The notes below the pieces were generated by a model, which worked only from the letters and a program-made list of their open reading frames with translations, was not told the DNA's origin and searched no databases. DNA of 64,000 bases. Origin: Mixta intestinalis (GTDB taxonomy: Bacteria > Pseudomonadota > Gammaproteobacteria > Enterobacterales > Enterobacteriaceae). Positions 56,501 through 64,000 of this stretch are shown one piece after another; within the stretch, counting starts at the first letter, position 1, and every line of letters starts with the position of its first letter. The translations under genes were made by a program, and so were the position numbers. Location of the stretch: the NCBI RefSeq assembly GCF_009914055.1, contig NZ_CP028271.1, forward strand, positions 2,170,001-2,234,000, given 5' to 3'.

Positions 56501-58096
56501 ATGAACTTTCCCGTGAAAAACCTGACGCTGCTGTGTGCGCTACCGGCGATGGCCAATGCCGCTACCCTGTTGCAGGGAATGGTGGTGGCGGAAGTGCCTT
56601 TTGCCGACGCGCAGGTTAGCGTCATTGACAGTAACGGTAAACAGCTAACAACGACAACCGCAGCGGATGGGCGCTATTCGCTGGAGGTGGATACGCTGAC
56701 GCCACCGTTTACCCTGTCCGCGATGAATAGCGCACTACCGGAAGGCGGTACTTCAATCGATTGCATTAACAGCGATATCCGCCGCGCCCGCTGTATGGCC
56801 TCACTACTGCTGAATGTTAAACAGGACGGTATTAATACTGCGAACATTACGCCTTTTACTGACCGGATGGTGACGGAAGTAGCGAGCAAACTGGGTTATA
56901 TCGGCCCTCAGCAATGGGTGGAACGGGGTACGCCCGCGAAGCTCAATGCCGAACTTCTGACCGCGCCGCTGGCCAATTTCCGCGCTGGGATGCAGGCAGC
57001 GCTACAGCAGTTGGGGATGCGGGCGGAGCAGATCGATCCGATTAGCACGCCGGTTCAGCCGGGTGATGGTATGACACGTCTGCTGTCGGTGATTAATCAT
57101 ACCCGCGGTTACGATAATAACAGCGGCGAAGCGAGTGGCGCAGTGCTGACCGATATCGCATTTCGCCCCATAGCCGGTCTGGAGAAAGAGGGAGCCTGGG
57201 AGCCGCTTGATCTACAGCGGGCATTAAACGATCGTCAGGCAATTTTACAGGCAAAAACGCGTATCCTGATCGTTAGCGATTCCACCGCCGCTACCTATGA
57301 AGTTCAGCGTTTGCCGCGCATGGGCTGGGGACAGGTTTTTCAGCAGCAGTTTCGTGATGACAGCGACGTAGTTGTACTAAACGGTGCTCGTGCCGGACGC
57401 TCCAGTCGCGATTTTTATAACGAAGGCTGGTATCACCAGATGGGGCGCTTTTTGCAGCCCGGCGACTATATTTTTATCGCCCACGGTCATAACGATGAGA
57501 ACTGCAACGGCGACAAGCCGCTACGTGGCACATCCGACGTGAAAAACCTCTGCACCTACCCCAACGATGCTCAGGGCAAGCCGCAGCATCCTGAAGGCCG
57601 CCCGGATATGTCATTCCAGCATTCGCTGGAGCGCTACATCAATCTGGCACGCGAGGCGGGTGCGACGCCGGTGCTGTTTACCCCAACCACCAGGGTAAAA
57701 AACGCGGCTGGTAAAATCGCTTTTCAGCAAGGACCGCAGGATGTGGTGGTGAGCAGCCACGTTACGAAGAATAAGCCGGGCTACCGCTTTAGCGGTGATT
57801 ATGTCGCGACCATTCGACAGACAGCCAGCCGTAACAGCGTTCCGCTGATTGAGCTGGAGCGGGAAACCATCGCCTTTGCTAACGCCCATGCACATGACTG
57901 GATGGATTACTGGCTGGCAGTCGATCCTAACGATCCGCGCTATCCCTGGTATAAAACCCAAAAAGCGGGCATTCGCAGCAACCCAGATGCTACCCATTTC
58001 CAGCAGAAAGGCGCGGAGGCCGTTGCCGCTATTGTTGCTGAACAGATTCGTCAGAACACAGCGCTCAACGCGCTGGCTGACAAACTGAAACCCTAA
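56501..58096 (+). CDS. paeY: PaeY-type pectin acetylesterase (carbohydrate esterase family 12)
   Basis: Predicted exported SGNH esterase of 531 residues that removes acetyl groups from pectin. A signal peptide ends at MANA-A. An N-terminal carboxypeptidase-regulatory-like domain (AEVPFADAQVSVIDSNGK) precedes the catalytic part. The catalytic serine is in IVSDSTAATY, the GxND-like block in AHGHNDEN, and the Asp-His pair in NPDATHFQQKG. Length and gene order match Dickeya PaeY, which lies directly upstream of pemA. The ATG follows TGGAGA. Ten bases separate it from pemA. Confidence 0.92.
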   Translation: MNFPVKNLTLLCALPAMANAATLLQGMVVAEVPFADAQVSVIDSNGKQLTTTTAADGRYSLEVDTLTPPFTLSAMNSALPEGGTSIDCINSDIRRARCMASLLLNVKQDGINTANITPFTDRMVTEVASKLGYIGPQQWVERGTPAKLNAELLTAPLANFRAGMQAALQQLGMRAEQIDPISTPVQPGDGMTRLLSVINHTRGYDNNSGEASGAVLTDIAFRPIAGLEKEGAWEPLDLQRALNDRQAILQAKTRILIVSDSTAATYEVQRLPRMGWGQVFQQQFRDDSDVVVLNGARAGRSSRDFYNEGWYHQMGRFLQPGDYIFIAHGHNDENCNGDKPLRGTSDVKNLCTYPNDAQGKPQHPEGRPDMSFQHSLERYINLAREAGATPVLFTPTTRVKNAAGKIAFQQGPQDVVVSSHVTKNKPGYRFSGDYVATIRQTASRNSVPLIELERETIAFANAHAHDWMDYWLAVDPNDPRYPWYKTQKAGIRSNPDATHFQQKGAEAVAAIVAEQIRQNTALNALADKLKP

Positions 58097-58106
58097 GGAG
58101 AAGCTA

Positions 58107-59192
58107 ATGAAGCAATTTTTCTGTGTTGCCGCGCTAATGGCAGGCATGAGTATTACCGCCTGTAGCGCTCAGGCGACGGAATGGAACGCCGTCGTTTCCC
58201 CGACGCCACAGTCAGGAGAATATGCCACTATCGCTCAGGCACTGGCGGCTGCGCCGGAAAGCGGCACGCCGTGGCGTATCCTGATCAAATCAGGACGCTG
58301 GCAGGAGCGGCTGGTCATTGATAAACCGGTAACGCTGATTGGCCAATCGCGTGAAGAGACGCAGATTGAAGCGAATACGCCCGCCGGGGCGTTGGACAGC
58401 AACGGCAAGAAGCTTGGTACCTCGCGCACCAGCACCGTGGAAATACGCGCCAGCAACGTAACGCTTGAAAATCTGACCATTCGCAACAGCTTTGATTTTC
58501 CTGCTAATGCTGCCCTGCCCTCAGGCGATCCTCGCAAGCTGAAGGATACCCAGGCCGTAGCGCTGATGGTGGCAGAAAACGTCGATAAAGCCCGCTTCCG
58601 TCAGGTGACGCTGGAAGGCTTTCAGGACACCTTTTACAGCAAAAGCGGTAGCCGCAGCTACTTTACCGACTGCCGTATAAGCGGTCACGTCGACTTTATC
58701 TTCGGCTCCGGCATTGCGGTATTTGATCGATGCGACATTGTCGCACGTGGACGTAGCGATATCGCACCACCGCTTGGCTATATCACCGCCCCCTCTACGC
58801 CCTCAACGCAGCAGTATGGGCTAATTTTCTTTAACAGCAGATTATTCAAAGAGAAAGGTGTGCCGGCGAAGAGTTTTGCGCTGGGGCGTCCATGGCATCC
58901 CACCACACAGTTTGAGGATGGGCGCTACGCCGATCCAAACGCTATCGGGCTGGCAGCCTTTATCAACTGCGAAATCGACGACCATATCTACGGCTGGGAC
59001 AAAATGTCCGGTAAGAATAAAGCTGGAGAAAAACAGTGGTTTTATCCCGAAGACAGCCGTTTTTGGGAGTTTGAAAACCGTGGGCCAGGCGCGGCTCAGG
59101 GTGGCGAACGCTATCAGCTGACTGAAACGGCAGCACAGCAATACAACCTACAGGCCATTTTCACAGACTGGGAGCCGCAGCTGTTAAAATAA
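58107..59192 (+). CDS. pemA: Pectin methylesterase PemA-type (possibly a lipoprotein)
   Basis: Carbohydrate esterase family 8 beta-helix of 361 residues that demethylates pectin. Conserved segments are KDTQAVALMV, GFQDTFYSKSGS, the catalytic Asp region ISGHVDFIFGSG, FALGRPWHPTTQF and GWDKMSGKNKAGEKQWFYPEDSRF, closely following Dickeya PemA. Unusually, the signal peptide carries I16-T-A-C19, which fits a lipobox, so this enzyme may be anchored like PemB rather than fully secreted. AAGGAG precedes the ATG. Together with PaeY it exposes polygalacturonate for lyases such as PelX. A strong terminator follows. Confidence 0.93.
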   Translation: MKQFFCVAALMAGMSITACSAQATEWNAVVSPTPQSGEYATIAQALAAAPESGTPWRILIKSGRWQERLVIDKPVTLIGQSREETQIEANTPAGALDSNGKKLGTSRTSTVEIRASNVTLENLTIRNSFDFPANAALPSGDPRKLKDTQAVALMVAENVDKARFRQVTLEGFQDTFYSKSGSRSYFTDCRISGHVDFIFGSGIAVFDRCDIVARGRSDIAPPLGYITAPSTPSTQQYGLIFFNSRLFKEKGVPAKSFALGRPWHPTTQFEDGRYADPNAIGLAAFINCEIDDHIYGWDKMSGKNKAGEKQWFYPEDSRFWEFENRGPGAAQGGERYQLTETAAQQYNLQAIFTDWEPQLLK

Positions 59193-59223
59193 GGAATTAC
59201 CGAAAATAGCATTTGGTTTTATC

Positions 59224-59252
59224 GCCAGCAGCATGCACGCTGCTGGCTTTTA
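59224..59252 (+). terminator. Terminator of the pectin operon
   Basis: GCCAGCAGC / GCTGCTGGC with a 6-base loop, followed by TTTTATGC and a second run of seven T. Ends the kdgM-kdgM2-paeY-pemA transcript. Confidence 0.9.
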
Positions 59253-59299
59253 TGCTTTTTTTGGATTGTAGTATTTGCTGTAATACAGCACGTTTAGCA

Positions 59300-59420
59300 C
59301 CGCCTACCAGTACAGCCGGTAGCCGCCTTCCTGACTACCGCCACCAACTCGCCAACTCCTTTATAAAATAGTACGTGCCGGTCTCCGGTGCCGTTCCGTT
59401 CGCCGTACAGTCGCCGCTTG
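59300..59420 (-). pseudogene. Rhs core debris
   Basis: Two short stretches (about 59305-59330 and 59370-59415) match the GC-rich Rhs core at 63267-63287 and 63347-63400, in the same orientation but joined with an intervening deletion. They encode no open frame. The rest of the 59253-59617 gap is AT-rich and without recognised content. Confidence 0.7.
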
Positions 59421-59617
59421 CCACGATCCCGTCGAGCACCCGGAAACGGGCTTTACGCCTGGCGATCTCCTTCATTGGTAGATTGTTTATGTCGAATAAT
59501 CTCTGAATGTGAATGGCACGATTATGCGGGATGCTTACAGTGGCAGTTACACAGGATGATTTACAGGTTCGCGCTATCTCTTTTGATAGCGCTCACTTAT
59601 TTTTATTAATCAACAAC

Positions 59618-59986
59618 TCAACAACGTCCCGCTTTTTTTGACAACGCGTCACATGTTTTACTACCAGAAACCGAATTTCCATTTCCACCAGCACAAATAG
59701 CATCAGAAACCGTACTGCCGTCTCCTAGTGGTATCAGGCCATAAAGTTTTGTTTCTGCGGCTTTAGTCACATAACAGCGGTGCGCTTTTTTTCCTACGGT
59801 TGCAACAAAATTAGTTTTTACACCATTTTGGCTTATATCGGAAATCGCTACCTGAGAAGCATCGACATTCAAAGTAAAGGCAGCAGCCTCTTTCATTTCA
59901 CTTTCTGTTGCAATTGGTGGTTTAGCCACACATCCCATTAACAATATTGCAGGAAGAGCACATGCTAAAAAGTTTATTTTTTTCAC
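59618..59986 (-). CDS. Small lipoprotein of unknown function
   Basis: A 122-residue predicted lipoprotein. The signal peptide MKKINFLACALPAILLMGC has the lipobox L16-M-G-C19. After processing, the remaining ~104 residues carry five cysteines in all, three near the C-terminus (CAGG, KTCDAL and the final RC), which may form a disulfide. I do not recognise the family. It is AT-rich, embedded in the Rhs debris, and not obviously an immunity protein, though a periplasmic or outer-membrane location could suit one. Confidence 0.7.
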   Translation of the reverse strand: MKKINFLACALPAILLMGCVAKPPIATESEMKEAAAFTLNVDASQVAISDISQNGVKTNFVATVGKKAHRCYVTKAAETKLYGLIPLGDGSTVSDAICAGGNGNSVSGSKTCDALSKKAGRC

Positions 59987-60149
59987 TGGGCAATCCTTTA
60001 AAATTTGGCATGAAAATTATGTATAAATTATCCATAATTATATTTCATTGATTTTTTCATCAATAAGTGATGTAGAAATTTTGAATCCACTTCTTGCATA
60101 AAAAAAAATTTATCTTTACTGTCAGTTAATCATGGGCAGGTCAGTTTAA

Positions 60150-60470
60150 ACCGCCTTTTAGCCCTGTCAGGTCCGGCTGGGTAAAATGCCCAGTAGCGGA
60201 AGATAGTGCAGTACAGCCCCGTTTCGTGGTCAAAGTCCTGCCCGGCAAAGCGCAGATTCTGCCGCAGACTTTCTCCTTCTCCGGTACAGCTCTCCTGTTT
60301 CAGCACGCCCCACTCGTCGTAGCGACTCCGGCAGCCCGTTCAGCGCCGTACGGTACCAGTACAGCCGGTAGCCGCCTGCCGCTCCGCCCTGGCGCGTCAG
60401 CGTCTTGGCGGTGCGCCGCCCCAGCTCGTCGTAGCAGTAGCGCGCCTCCCCGCTGTGGCCCGGACAATTG
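60150..60470 (-). pseudogene. Rhs core remnant
   Basis: Several segments closely match the Rhs core at 63015-63490 (for example the stretches around CAGATTCTGCCGCAGACTTT and CCAGTACAGCCGGTAGCCGCC), in the same order and orientation. They are separated by deletions and frameshifts, so no reading frame is intact. The apparent open frame on the plus strand here is only the antisense of this debris. Confidence 0.85.
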
Positions 60471-60543
60471 TTTAGTGGATTGAACGAAAGCTAAATAATA
60501 AAAGACCAGGATGTTTTAAGGATCTTTCCGGCCTTTAATTTAT

Positions 60544-60846
60544 TCAGCTCAAACAGTTAATCACTAATGAATCCAGTTCGATCCACGCCTCTTCTAAACT
60601 TAATGCTATTTCTGGTTTGTTTTCACACTTATCAAAACTAGCATATGCATTTCTTATCATTTGAGGCATTTCGTATAAATATAAAGCTAACTCCTTATCT
60701 ATAAATCTCTCATTTTTCAAAAGACTGGAAAGAATTTTTAGGTTAGATATCAATTTATTATACTCATCGACATTAAAATTCATACTAATTCTAATATCAT
60801 TAACGAAATTATTGTCAATTATTTTTTCCTTTACTTCATTCAACAT
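60544..60846 (-). CDS. Putative immunity protein for the displaced Rhs tip
   Basis: A 100-residue acidic, helical, AT-rich protein immediately downstream of the displaced toxin tip (stop at 60854, start at 60846). Position, size and lack of a signal peptide fit a cytoplasmic cognate immunity protein. I do not recognise the family. Confidence 0.65.
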   Translation of the reverse strand: MLNEVKEKIIDNNFVNDIRISMNFNVDEYNKLISNLKILSSLLKNERFIDKELALYLYEMPQMIRNAYASFDKCENKPEIALSLEEAWIELDSLVINCLS

Positions 60847-60853
60847 AACTCAC

Positions 60854-61411
60854 CTATTTAAATATGATGGCTTCATGCGGAATCTCCCCAAATATCAAAA
60901 CTTCCTGATGTGCTGCGGCAGCATTTCGAGTAAACGGTGTTTGTAAATTTTCAGTAGCTTTTTGAACTGTTGAAACATCCAATATTCTCTCTTGCGGTAT
61001 TTTAGATAAATCAATTTCTATAATAGGGTTTGCCGGACGAGTCCCGCCATGAGTAGCGAAATACTCTGCTGACGCCTGGCTTCTGGTAGTAGAAATCCAA
61101 GGGTCACGTGAATGCGGAGCACCTGCAACATGTTGGGGCGGCGTTGTTCTGTGATAAGGCGTTGCTCTGGTTATACCATTACCAGCACGAATACTCTCCA
61201 TTTGTTCGGGAGTCACCGCTCTTTTGACAATATTACAATTATTCAATCCTAACGGATCGATCCACGTCAGCGCATTCGGCGCGTACGCGTACTGGTTCAG
61301 CCCGCCCGCCAGCCCGATCGGGTCCGGCTGCGTAAAGTGCCCGTTCTTCGGGTCACAGTAGTAGAAAGTTGAATGGTAAAAACCGGGAAAGTTTGATAAT
61401 CTATCCCGACT
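60854..61411 (-). CDS. Displaced Rhs C-terminal toxin tip with core stub, possibly ADP-ribosyltransferase-like
   Basis: A frame open from 61411 begins with about 45 codons of Rhs core (HFTQPDPIGLAGGLNQYAYAP through WIDPLGL) and then a unique 130-residue tip. There is no good start codon or ribosome site; the first candidate is the TTG at 61246 right at the junction, as is usual for displaced or 'orphan' tips. The tip has an arginine-rich start, DPWISTTRSQASAEYFA and a C-terminal HQEVLIFGEIP. These resemble the R-S-E motif spacing of ADP-ribosyltransferase toxins, but that reading is an inference. The core stub would allow recombination onto the upstream Rhs gene. Confidence 0.7.
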   Translation of the reverse strand, partial: SRDRLSNFPGFYHSTFYYCDPKNGHFTQPDPIGLAGGLNQYAYAPNALTWIDPLGLNNCNIVKRAVTPEQMESIRAGNGITRATPYHRTTPPQHVAGAPHSRDPWISTTRSQASAEYFATHGGTRPANPIIEIDLSKIPQERILDVSTVQKATENLQTPFTRNAAAAHQEVLIFGEIPHEAIIFK

Positions 61412-61414
61412 TTA

Positions 61415-61853
61415 TTTTTAGATTTTTTTAATAAGTTTTTAATATCATAATCACCATATGGACCTAGTTTTGGATATTACATTGATTCTTCTTGTGATAT
61501 GAAAATTTCATTGTCAAAAACATCAAATTTCTTACATGAATTTTCAATTCCGTATGTAAAATATACATTCTCAATATCTACAGGAGAAAAATTGCTCTGA
61601 TGACCTATTATTCTCCATTCACCATGTTTGTACACTTTTTTATCAAATAAACCATAAGTATCAATAACAATGGGCGAATGAATTCTTTTTTCTACATTAA
61701 TCTGTTACTCGGATATTTCTTACCTGGCTGATATACAATCAAACTATTCAATAACATGCCCAGTTATTATTTTAGATATTACTCTACCAAAGCAAAAGTC
61801 ATCTTTCCCTAACTTAAAACAGAATATATCACCGGGTTACACATAAAGAAGCA
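61415..61853 (-). pseudogene. Broken Imm26-like immunity gene
   Basis: The minus strand encodes PGDIFCFKLGKDDFCFGRVI, resembling the Imm26 immunity-domain start, just after the end of the GIY-YIG-like tip remnant. An in-frame stop precedes this segment, and at least one frame change and a further nonsense codon interrupt later parts (VEKRIHSPIVIDTYGLFDKK, NVYFTYGIENSCKKF). No intact reading frame remains. The Imm26 label rests on motif memory only. Confidence 0.6.
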
Positions 61854-62264
61854 TTGTTCTCGGCTTTTTATCCCAACCCCCAAAATTTAAAATTACTCAT
61901 CCACGCCCCTTTGTTTTTCCACCTAAACCATTCTGCTTGCTGTTATAAGCTGCCTCAAATGCTTGCCCCCTTACACCAGTCCGGCTATGGTCAAAGGAAT
62001 TATATTTATTGCCACGGTGAGTAGAGGCATATCTTCACCTATCGTCCCTGTTCGGGTTTTATATTCCTCGATGTAATATTGTTCGTAGCCTCTGGCCTTT
62101 CCATAATTTACATTTGCATCAATGGGCAGCATTCTGGAACCAGGCATCAGCTTACCTGAATTAATATGTTTTCCCATCCTTCGTTCAATGTCATTGGTAA
62201 TATCAATGTAATAAAATTCTGTTGCCCCAAGATTGAATAAACCATAAACACCATATCCGTTTCG
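61837..62264 (-). pseudogene. Frameshifted GIY-YIG-like Rhs toxin tip
   Basis: The first frame (from 62264, just after a stop) encodes YGVYGLFNLGATEFYYIDIT, then NDIERRMGKH and the typical DANVNYGKARGYEQYYIE. The pattern resembles the GIY-YIG nuclease core. At about 62030 the frame is lost. The rest, in another frame, reads THRGNKYNSFDHSRTG and GQAFEAAYNSKQNGLGGKTKG and ends at 61837. One base is missing or added near GAAGATATG. It has no Rhs core in front, so it is a relic of an earlier toxin tip. Confidence 0.75.
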
Positions 62265-62273
62265 TTAGATAAT

Positions 62274-62308
62274 AAAAAGCCGGAAAGATTTAATACTCCC
62301 GGCTTTTT
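62274..62308 (-). terminator. Terminator of the Rhs-DUF6881 pair
   Basis: AAAAAGCCGG / CCGGCTTTTT with a 15-base loop lies just past the DUF6881 gene stop. On the minus strand it is followed by a T-rich stretch. Confidence 0.75.
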
Positions 62309-62310
62309 AT

Positions 62311-62589
62311 TTATTTTTTAATGGCTTTTATCCATACATTTTCGAATTCATCGGCATCTATATATATTGCCTTAAATTGAGAATCTTTATTTATTTCATT
62401 TAAAGATGGAATCGGTAATTCACCCAACGTTGAAATATCTTTAGGTGTAGATTGATCGGAAAAAATTAACTCTCCAGTAGAAAACACTTCCACCTTACGA
62501 ACCTCATATCGGCTATCATCTATTTCACTGTACAGTTCAGTAGGCTCATCATCAAATAAATGATCCCAATGCACTTTTATATACTTCAT
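62311..62589 (-). CDS. DUF6881-like immunity protein
   Basis: A 92-residue acidic protein starting MKYIKVHWDHLFDDEP and continuing YSEIDDSRYEVRKVEVFSTG, the pattern of the DUF6881 family that is often found beside polymorphic toxins. Its ATG overlaps the stop codon of the Rhs gene, so translation is coupled and it is almost certainly the cognate immunity gene of the HYD1-like tip. Confidence 0.8.
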   Translation of the reverse strand: MKYIKVHWDHLFDDEPTELYSEIDDSRYEVRKVEVFSTGELIFSDQSTPKDISTLGELPIPSLNEINKDSQFKAIYIDADEFENVWIKAIKK

Positions 62590-64000
62590 TCATTTACTCC
62601 AAAACCAACAACCCTTCCATTAATATTTAAGTTTCCGTCATTAAGTATAACAAAAACACCATCTCGTCCTTTAACCACATCTAATCCTGTGACGTCTACT
62701 GCTATATAATTTTTGAATTTATCACCTAAGAACGGAATTCGAACAAATGTTCTCGATAACTGAGCATTTGTCTTGGTTCCAGGAATAATATCGGTAAAAT
62801 ATTGGCCGTCCCCATAACGGGCATCTTTGGGATTATTAGCTTTTAAAGACGGACGCATTTCTTTTGATTTTAATATACCAGCTAAACCATCATCGTCAGT
62901 GTAATGATATAGAATATTTTTATTACTTTTAGTAACACCGCATCCACCTGTAGTTAACCCCAGCGGATCGATCCACGTCAATGGATTTGGCGCATACGCG
63001 TACTGGTTCAGCCCGCCCGCCAGCCCTATCGGATCCGGCTGGGTAAAGTGCCCGTTCTCCGGATCGTAGTAGCGGAAGGTAGTGTAGTGCAGCCCCGTTT
63101 CGTGGTCAAAGTACTGCCCGGCAAAGCGCAGATTCTGCCGCAGACTTTCCCCTTCTCCGGACCGGCTCTCCTGCTTCAGCGCCCCCCACTCGTCGCAGCG
63201 GCCCCGCCACACCGCGCGGCCCGTCCGGTCATGCAGCGACTCCGGCAGCCCGTTCAGCGCCGTACGGTACCAGTACAGCCGGTAGCCGCCGCCCGCCTGC
63301 CGCTCCGCCCTCGCGACGGGCTCGTGGCCGCCTTCGTTGTAAATATAGAGCGTGCCGGTCTCCGGTGACGCTTCGCTCCGCTCGCCGTACAGCCGCAGCC
63401 CGCACCACAAAAATCTGGTCTCCTCCTCCCGCCCGTCGTGGCGCGTCAGCGTCTTGCCGGTGCGTCGCCCCAGCGCGTCGTAGCGGTAGCGCGCCTCACG
63501 GTAGTCGGGGTGCCCGCTGAACGCCACCCGCACCAGCCGGTGCTCGTCGTCGTAGTAAAAGCGCTCCGTCCGGTTACGCCGCCTGTCCGTTCGCTCCGCC
63601 AGCCGCCCGAAGCCGTCGTAGCGGCAGCGCGCCGTGCCGCTGTGGCCCGGACGGTTGTGCAGGATGTTCTCCTCCTGCGGCGACAGCAGGCTGCCCGCCG
63701 CGTCATAGTGCCACCGCCGGGTGCCCTCCTCATCCTGCGCGCTCAGCAGATGGTCGCGGCTGTCGTAGCGGTACTGCGCCCCGCGCTGGTCCGTGTAATG
63801 TCCCGCCGCCCCGCCGCGCGCCTGCCAGCGGCGCCGCACCAGGCTGCCCGCCGCGTCCCAGACAAAGCGCGTTTCCGCCAGGGCGGTGCCGCAGGCCGAC
63901 TCGTCCGCGCTTATCCGCTTTTCGGTGACCCGCCCCACCGCGTCGTACACCACGTGCTGCCACAGCGCCCCCTGCGAGCGCGCGGTTTCCCGGTGCAGCC
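62586..64000 (-). CDS. Rhs-family polymorphic toxin, C-terminal part with ADP-ribosyltransferase (HYD1) tip (truncated by window end)
   Basis: The frame is open to the right edge, so only the last ~470 residues of what is normally a protein of over 1,000 are present. The core shows RHS/YD repeats (RYDSRDHLL, RYDGFGRL, FYYDDEHRLVRV, RYDALGRRTGKT) and the core end FRYYDPENGHFTQPDPIGLAGGLNQYAYAP...WIDPLGL. The variable tip of about 125 residues follows, with ILYHYTDDDGLAGILKSKEM and DARYGDGQYFTD, a HYD1-type ADP-ribosyltransferase signature. Such tips are delivered into competitor cells, often by type VI secretion. The tip is AT-rich against a GC-rich core, showing exchange. Its immunity gene follows with a 4-base overlap. 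Confidence 0.88.
   Translation of the reverse strand, partial: LHRETARSQGALWQHVVYDAVGRVTEKRISADESACGTALAETRFVWDAAGSLVRRRWQARGGAAGHYTDQRGAQYRYDSRDHLLSAQDEEGTRRWHYDAAGSLLSPQEENILHNRPGHSGTARCRYDGFGRLAERTDRRRNRTERFYYDDEHRLVRVAFSGHPDYREARYRYDALGRRTGKTLTRHDGREEETRFLWCGLRLYGERSEASPETGTLYIYNEGGHEPVARAERQAGGGYRLYWYRTALNGLPESLHDRTGRAVWRGRCDEWGALKQESRSGEGESLRQNLRFAGQYFDHETGLHYTTFRYYDPENGHFTQPDPIGLAGGLNQYAYAPNPLTWIDPLGLTTGGCGVTKSNKNILYHYTDDDGLAGILKSKEMRPSLKANNPKDARYGDGQYFTDIIPGTKTNAQLSRTFVRIPFLGDKFKNYIAVDVTGLDVVKGRDGVFVILNDGNLNINGRVVGFGVNE

Noticed and set aside
59388..59609. 73-codon open frame on the plus strand
   Set aside because: Begins within Rhs debris and runs into AT-rich sequence; no start signal or motif.
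60226..60483. 85-codon open frame on the plus strand
   Set aside because: It is the antisense of degraded Rhs core sequence, shared with the core at 63048-63368 on the same strand.
1..64000. CRISPR arrays, tRNA/rRNA genes, insertion sequences, prophage
   Set aside because: No regularly spaced direct repeats, cloverleaf-like sequences, transposase motifs or phage genes were seen when reading through the window.

Overview
The window is a chromosomal segment of a high-GC enterobacterium. The backbone order rcsD-rcsB-rcsC-gyrA-ubiG-nrdA-nrdB-yfaE ... yfaY-menE/C/B/H/D/F-elaB-opgD-elaA follows the E. coli layout with extra blocks inserted. The pectin genes and a chrysobactin-type siderophore locus recall the soft-rot/plant-associated genera (Dickeya, Pectobacterium, Erwinia, Pantoea/Mixta-like). 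The genus cannot be fixed from sequence reading alone. No tRNA, rRNA, CRISPR array or insertion sequence was recognised.

Layout. 1-4.6 kb: Rcs phosphorelay (rcsD truncated by the window edge, rcsB intact, rcsC apparently broken by a one-base frameshift). 4.8-8.4 kb: gyrA and ubiG, divergent. 8.4-10.6 kb: pelX-type exopolygalacturonate lyase with a near-consensus KdgR operator upstream. 10.9-16.2 kb: a LysR regulator divergent from an operon of an ACS-family transporter, an SDR dehydrogenase and a two-subunit transketolase, probably for an unidentified sugar or sugar acid. 16.5-20.5 kb: nrdA-nrdB-yfaE (class Ia ribonucleotide reductase and its ferredoxin), preceded by NrdR and DnaA boxes.

20.6-40.7 kb: a complete catecholate siderophore locus. 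fepB and entD face entS-NRPS-mbtH-fes. A divergent, Fur-boxed promoter separates fes from a Fct/FhuA-like receptor followed by entC-entE-entB-entA. The NRPS is not the usual one-module EntF (about 1,290 aa). It has 2,836 residues with the order C-A-T-E-C-A-T-TE. Its second A domain reads as a perfect EntF serine code. Its first has acidic pocket residues expected for a cationic amino acid and is followed by an epimerase. The predicted product is a 2,3-dihydroxybenzoyl-D-(Lys/Arg/Orn)-L-Ser siderophore of the chrysobactin/vanchrobactin type, probably as a macrolactone. No FepCDG-type permease or ATPase lies in the window.

40.7-54 kb: yfaY (CinA-like), a catalase, the menaquinone genes menF-D-H-B-C-E, elaB, opgD and elaA. 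54.9-59.2 kb: a second pectin block of two KdgM-type oligogalacturonate porins, a PaeY-type CE12 pectin acetylesterase and a PemA-type pectin methylesterase with a possible lipobox. It probably shares KdgR control with pelX.

59.3-64 kb: an Rhs polymorphic-toxin locus read on the minus strand and cut by the window end. The leading Rhs protein has an ADP-ribosyltransferase-like (HYD1) tip with a DUF6881-like immunity gene. Downstream are displaced tip/immunity cassettes: a frameshifted GIY-YIG-like tip with a broken Imm26-like partner, and an intact-looking ART-like tip behind a short Rhs-core stub with its own small partner gene. Beyond these lie Rhs-core debris and an orphan lipoprotein gene. 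These AT-rich tips contrast with the GC-rich core, as expected for modules acquired one at a time.
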